Positions 61,481 to 64,000 of a stretch of DNA of 64,000 bases are shown here, piece after piece. Below the pieces are notes generated by a model that saw only the letters and a list, made by a program, of their open reading frames with translations, did not search any database and was not told the origin of the DNA. Position 1 is the stretch's first letter, and each line of letters begins with the position of its first letter. The stretch comes from Caproiciproducens sp. CPB-2 (GTDB lineage Bacteria > Bacillota > Clostridia > Oscillospirales > Acutalibacteraceae). The position numbers and the translations under genes were made by a program. The stretch covers positions 2,542,001-2,606,000 of the forward strand of contig NZ_CP142860.1 in NCBI RefSeq assembly GCF_036287215.1. The letters are read 5' to 3'.

Positions 61481-62161
61481 ATGCCGAATAGGAAGAAGAC
61501 AACAGCCGAAGAAAAGATCCGTATTGTAGAATTGTATTTGTCAGGCAAAATTGGATACAGCGAAGCAGGAAAACAGGCGGGAGTAGATTGCAAGACGATT
61601 GCGCGTTGGGTCAGTCGGTACAAGACGGAAGGGCCTGCGGGGTTTCTGACCCACGGACACGACCGGGCATACGGCAAGGAAACGAAACTATCGGCAGTTT
61701 TGGATTATCTTGCTGGGAAAGGTTCTCTTCAGGAAATCTGCGAAAAGTACGGAATCCGTGATACCCGGCAGCTCAGGGATTGGCTGAGGGTATATAATTG
61801 TCATGAAGACTTCAGGATACATACGGGAGGGAGTCGCATGACGAAGGGCCGGGATACAACCGCGAAAGAACGGATGGAGATCGTAAAAGCGTGTATCGTC
61901 AACGGGAATGATTACGGCGGTACAGCGCTTAAGTATCGAGTTTCTTACCAGCAGGTTTACACCTGGACGAGGAAATACCGAAATATGGGCAGGGCGGGGC
62001 TGGAGGACCGGCGGGGACACCGGGCCGGGACGCTTCCGAGCCGGACGCCGGAAGAAGAACTCAGAGACAAGGTTGCTCAGCTTGAACGGAAAAACTATGA
62101 TCTGGAAATGGAGAACGCTCTGTTAAAAAAAGTGAAGGAATTGGAGAGGAGGCGACGTTGA
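61481..62161 (+). CDS. IS3-family OrfA (two helix-turn-helix domains)
   Basis: 226 residues. Two HTH domains in tandem (about 8-60, KIRIVELYLSGKIGYSEAGKQAGVDCKTIARWVSRY, and about 128-175) and a C-terminal leucine-zipper-like coiled coil (LRDKVAQLERKNYDLEMENALLKKVKELE). It binds the IS ends. A run of seven A followed by G (62125-62132) near its 3' end is a slippery site for -1 frameshifting into orfB. Confidence 0.9.
   Translation: MPNRKKTTAEEKIRIVELYLSGKIGYSEAGKQAGVDCKTIARWVSRYKTEGPAGFLTHGHDRAYGKETKLSAVLDYLAGKGSLQEICEKYGIRDTRQLRDWLRVYNCHEDFRIHTGGSRMTKGRDTTAKERMEIVKACIVNGNDYGGTALKYRVSYQQVYTWTRKYRNMGRAGLEDRRGHRAGTLPSRTPEEELRDKVAQLERKNYDLEMENALLKKVKELERRRR
62123..62132 (+). promoter_or_regulatory. 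Programmed -1 frameshift site of the IS element
   Basis: TTAAAAAAAG read in the orfA frame as TTA AAA AAA G. Slipping back one base enters the orfB frame, which is open from there (SEGIGEEATLSFIRH). GGAGAGGAGG just downstream may stimulate the slip or start orfB at TTG 62158. Confidence 0.7.
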
Positions 62162-63060
62162 GCTTCATCAGGCATCCGGCGGCTTACGGCGCGGTAAGCA
62201 CGCTGTCTGCGGAACGGGTATTCCCTGTTTGGAAACTCTGCGGCTTTCTGCACATCACGCGCTCGGCGTATTACAGATGGCTGAAGCACCCGAAAAGCAG
62301 CCGCGAGTTGGAAAACGAACTCATCGCAGGCGAGGTCGAGAAAATCCATAGCCTGCATACGGATATGGGATACCGCAGAATACGGGATGAGTTGGACAGG
62401 CATCATGGCATTCATGTCAACGACAAGCGAGTACTCCGCATCGACCGTGCACTTCATATTCAGTCCAGCGTCAAATACCGTCGGCACGGGTGCACAAAAA
62501 GTGCGGCATCGCCGGAATACATTGCCAAAAACTATTTGAACCGCAAATTTTATGCGGACGCTCCGAACCGAAAATGGTTGACCGATGTAACGGAATTCAA
62601 GTATTTCATCGGCCCGGAAATCCGCAAGGTTTATCTGAGCGCTATTCTGGACTTGTACGACCGGCGCATCGTTGCCTATGCCGTAGGCGATCATAATGAC
62701 AACAGGTTGGTATTCAATACGCTGGATGCTGCCGTGGCCGCTAATCCGGACGCACACCCGCTATTTCACAGTGACCGGGGGTACCAGTATACCAGCCGTT
62801 CTTTTCACTCGAAATTGCATGCCGCCAAGATGAAGCAAAGCATGTCCAGAGTGGCGCACTGTATTGACAATGGGCCGATGGAAGGCTTTTGGGGTATCCT
62901 CAAACGGGAAATGTACTATGGACGCAAATTCACCGACCGGAAACAGATCACGCAAGCCATTTCAGAGTATATTTACTTTTACAACTACCGGCGACTGCAG
63001 CGCCGATTGTCTGTTATGACACCCATGGAGTTCCATGCACAGTACGCAAAAGCTGCGTAA
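62158..63060 (+). CDS. IS3-family OrfB transposase (rve/DDE domain)
   Basis: 300 residues from the TTG; made mainly as an OrfAB fusion by -1 frameshift. HTH_21-like segment (about 55-100), then the integrase core with the DDE triad: D in WLTDVTEF, D in FHSDRGYQYTS and E in NGPMEGFWGILKREMYYG, ending with YNYRRLQRRLSVMTPMEFHAQYA. It overlaps orfA by 4 bases. Confidence 0.93.
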   Translation: MSFIRHPAAYGAVSTLSAERVFPVWKLCGFLHITRSAYYRWLKHPKSSRELENELIAGEVEKIHSLHTDMGYRRIRDELDRHHGIHVNDKRVLRIDRALHIQSSVKYRRHGCTKSAASPEYIAKNYLNRKFYADAPNRKWLTDVTEFKYFIGPEIRKVYLSAILDLYDRRIVAYAVGDHNDNRLVFNTLDAAVAANPDAHPLFHSDRGYQYTSRSFHSKLHAAKMKQSMSRVAHCIDNGPMEGFWGILKREMYYGRKFTDRKQITQAISEYIYFYNYRRLQRRLSVMTPMEFHAQYAKAA

Positions 63061-63180
63061 AAATTGCTGCCCGCCGGTTCCGGCGGACAGCAGTCCTAAA
63101 AATCTTTTTATTTTTTCATTGTCCTCTTGACGGGGTGCACACCATAATACAGGGAGCGGCAATACTTTTTTTTGCTCATT

Positions 63181-64000
63181 TCAGGCAATGCTATTTTTTT
63201 GATTGCACTGAAATTCATCTTCATTCTCTTTTAAACAATCCGCGGAAACAGGTTCGTCTTCAATCAAACGGAAACGGTCCACAAGCTTTTTAAGCTCCCT
63301 TGCCTGTCCGGAAAGCTCCTCGCTGGCCGCCGCGCTTTCTTCCGCTGTCGCGGAATTCGTCTGCACGACGCTGGAAATGTTGTCGATTCCCCTTTTGATC
63401 TGACCGACCGCATCCGACTGGTAACCGGATGCCTGCGATATTTTCTCAACCGCGTTAAAAACAACATTTGTTGCGTTGACCACCTGAAACAGCGATTCCG
63501 CCGTCTGATTCGCAATCACGGTTCCGTTTTCAATCTGCTGAACCGACTTTTCTATCAGGGAAGTAATATTTTTTGCCGCCTGCGCGCTCTTGCCCGCCAG
63601 ATTTCTCACCTCGTCGGCAACTACGGCAAAGCCCTTTCCCGCGGCGCCTGCCCTTGCGGCCTCAACAGCGGCGTTCAATGCAAGAATATTGGTTTGGAAA
63701 GCAATATCGTCAATGACCCGGATAATTTTTCCGATTTGACTCGACGAATCGCTGATCTGCGAGATTGCTTCCATCATTTCGCTCATATGGCGGCTGCTGG
63801 AATCAATTTCGCAACGGACTTGGGAAACGTTCTGACCGGCATTGGCGGTGTGTTCGGCATTGCTTTTCACCTGTTCGGAGATTGCCGCGATGGACGATGC
63901 CAGCCTTTCCACCTCTTCCGCCTGTTCGGCGGCTCCCTGCGCCATGGATTGCGCGCCGTCGGAAACCTGGTTGGAACCGCTCAACACCTGCTCCGAAGCC
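63181..64000 (-). CDS. Methyl-accepting chemotaxis protein, C-terminal part (cut by window edge)
   Basis: About 272 residues of the cytoplasmic signalling domain are visible ([21 protein letters not shown] hairpin tip, then [23 protein letters not shown]). The frame is open to the right edge ([15 protein letters not shown]), so the sensor half lies outside the window. The signalling tip closely resembles that of the receptor at 1165-2940. The end KNSIA has no CheR-binding pentapeptide. The IS element lies 36 bp downstream. Confidence 0.92.
   Translation of the reverse strand, partial: ASEQVLSGSNQVSDGAQSMAQGAAEQAEEVERLASSIAAISEQVKSNAEHTANAGQNVSQVRCEIDSSSRHMSEMMEAISQISDSSSQIGKIIRVIDDIAFQTNILALNAAVEAARAGAAGKGFAVVADEVRNLAGKSAQAAKNITSLIEKSVQQIENGTVIANQTAESLFQVVNATNVVFNAVEKISQASGYQSDAVGQIKRGIDNISSVVQTNSATAEESAAASEELSGQARELKKLVDRFRLIEDEPVSADCLKENEDEFQCNQKNSIA

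Larger units (their letters stand above)
61414..63144 (+). mobile_element. Complete IS3-family insertion sequence (IS150-like)
   Basis: 1731 bp. Imperfect terminal repeats: left TGATATGCTACCCCC then AGATAGGACA; right, on the minus strand, TGGTGTGCACCCC then GTCAAGAGGACA. It is flanked by a 3-bp direct repeat TAA (61411-61413 and 63145-63147), the target duplication. It contains orfA and orfB in the -1 arrangement. Both frames and both ends are intact, so it should be active. It landed 36 bp after the stop of the second chemoreceptor gene. Confidence 0.9.

Overview
The window reads as chromosomal DNA of a low-to-mid G+C Gram-positive anaerobe of the class Clostridia, most likely the Oscillospiraceae/Ruminococcaceae group. 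The reasons are AGGAGG-type ribosome sites, clostridial-type IlvD, an Hcp/ferredoxin pair, an iron alcohol dehydrogenase under a probable Rex box, a CIRCE-controlled Hsp20, no outer-membrane genes, and an LctD-EtfBA-acyl-CoA dehydrogenase lactate cluster like those of lactate-oxidising acetogens and chain-elongating clostridia. The family assignment is inference. No rRNA, tRNA, CRISPR array or prophage was seen.

Layout. 1-3 kb: the start of lysA, a TrmB-type regulator with an operator-overlapped promoter, and a chemoreceptor with a sigma-D-like promoter. 3-6.6 kb: an S24/XRE repressor, a FadR-type regulator and ilvD. 6.7-13.2 kb (minus strand): HAD phosphatase, GNAT, MsrAB; then PAP2 phosphatase and a lipid-kinase-like protein; then ParA plus ComFB; then an esterase. 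13.4-21.6 kb: a three-PAS diguanylate cyclase, the YhaO/YhaN nuclease-ATPase pair and Hsp20. 21.3-25.4 kb: cupin, hcp, a ferredoxin-like protein and an alcohol dehydrogenase. 25.7 kb: an unknown protein. 26.4-32 kb: a complete dppABCDF peptide importer with leader and intercistronic hairpins. 32.4-38.4 kb: a MacB-like export operon (adaptor, permease, lipoprotein, ATPase, Ig-like protein) diverging from an atypical orphan response regulator. 38.5-42.7 kb: tcdA, HD, NUDIX and DUF255 genes. 43-50.8 kb: an alpha-glucoside import and phosphorolysis operon (binding protein, two permeases, GH65 phosphorylase, beta-phosphoglucomutase) with a divergent AraC regulator. 50.9-52 kb: two acetyltransferases. 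52.4-61.3 kb: the lactate cluster (permease, LarA-type racemase, LctD, EtfB, EtfA, acyl-CoA dehydrogenase, FadR/LldR regulator). 61.4-63.1 kb: a complete IS3-family element with a TAA target duplication. 63.2-64 kb: the end of a second chemoreceptor.

How the parts fit. Lactate enters through LctP, is interconverted by LarA and is oxidised by LctD with EtfBA, which would couple lactate oxidation to NAD and ferredoxin. The acyl-CoA dehydrogenase downstream could use the same EtfBA to reduce an enoyl-CoA, so one flavoprotein may serve both ends of lactate-driven chain elongation. The sugar operon conserves energy by phosphorolysis and lacks its own ATPase, as is usual in Firmicutes.

The least expected items are: (1) a roughly 100-bp palindromic, MITE-like repeat in four copies next to the starts of unrelated genes; (2) an orphan OmpR-type regulator lacking two conserved phosphorylation residues, beside phased TGTGAWG repeats and a glycine-rich MacB-like exporter; (3) the shared Etf in the lactate cluster; and (4) a ParA-ComFB pair near a diguanylate cyclase. 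I do not claim a wholly new defence or mobile system here.
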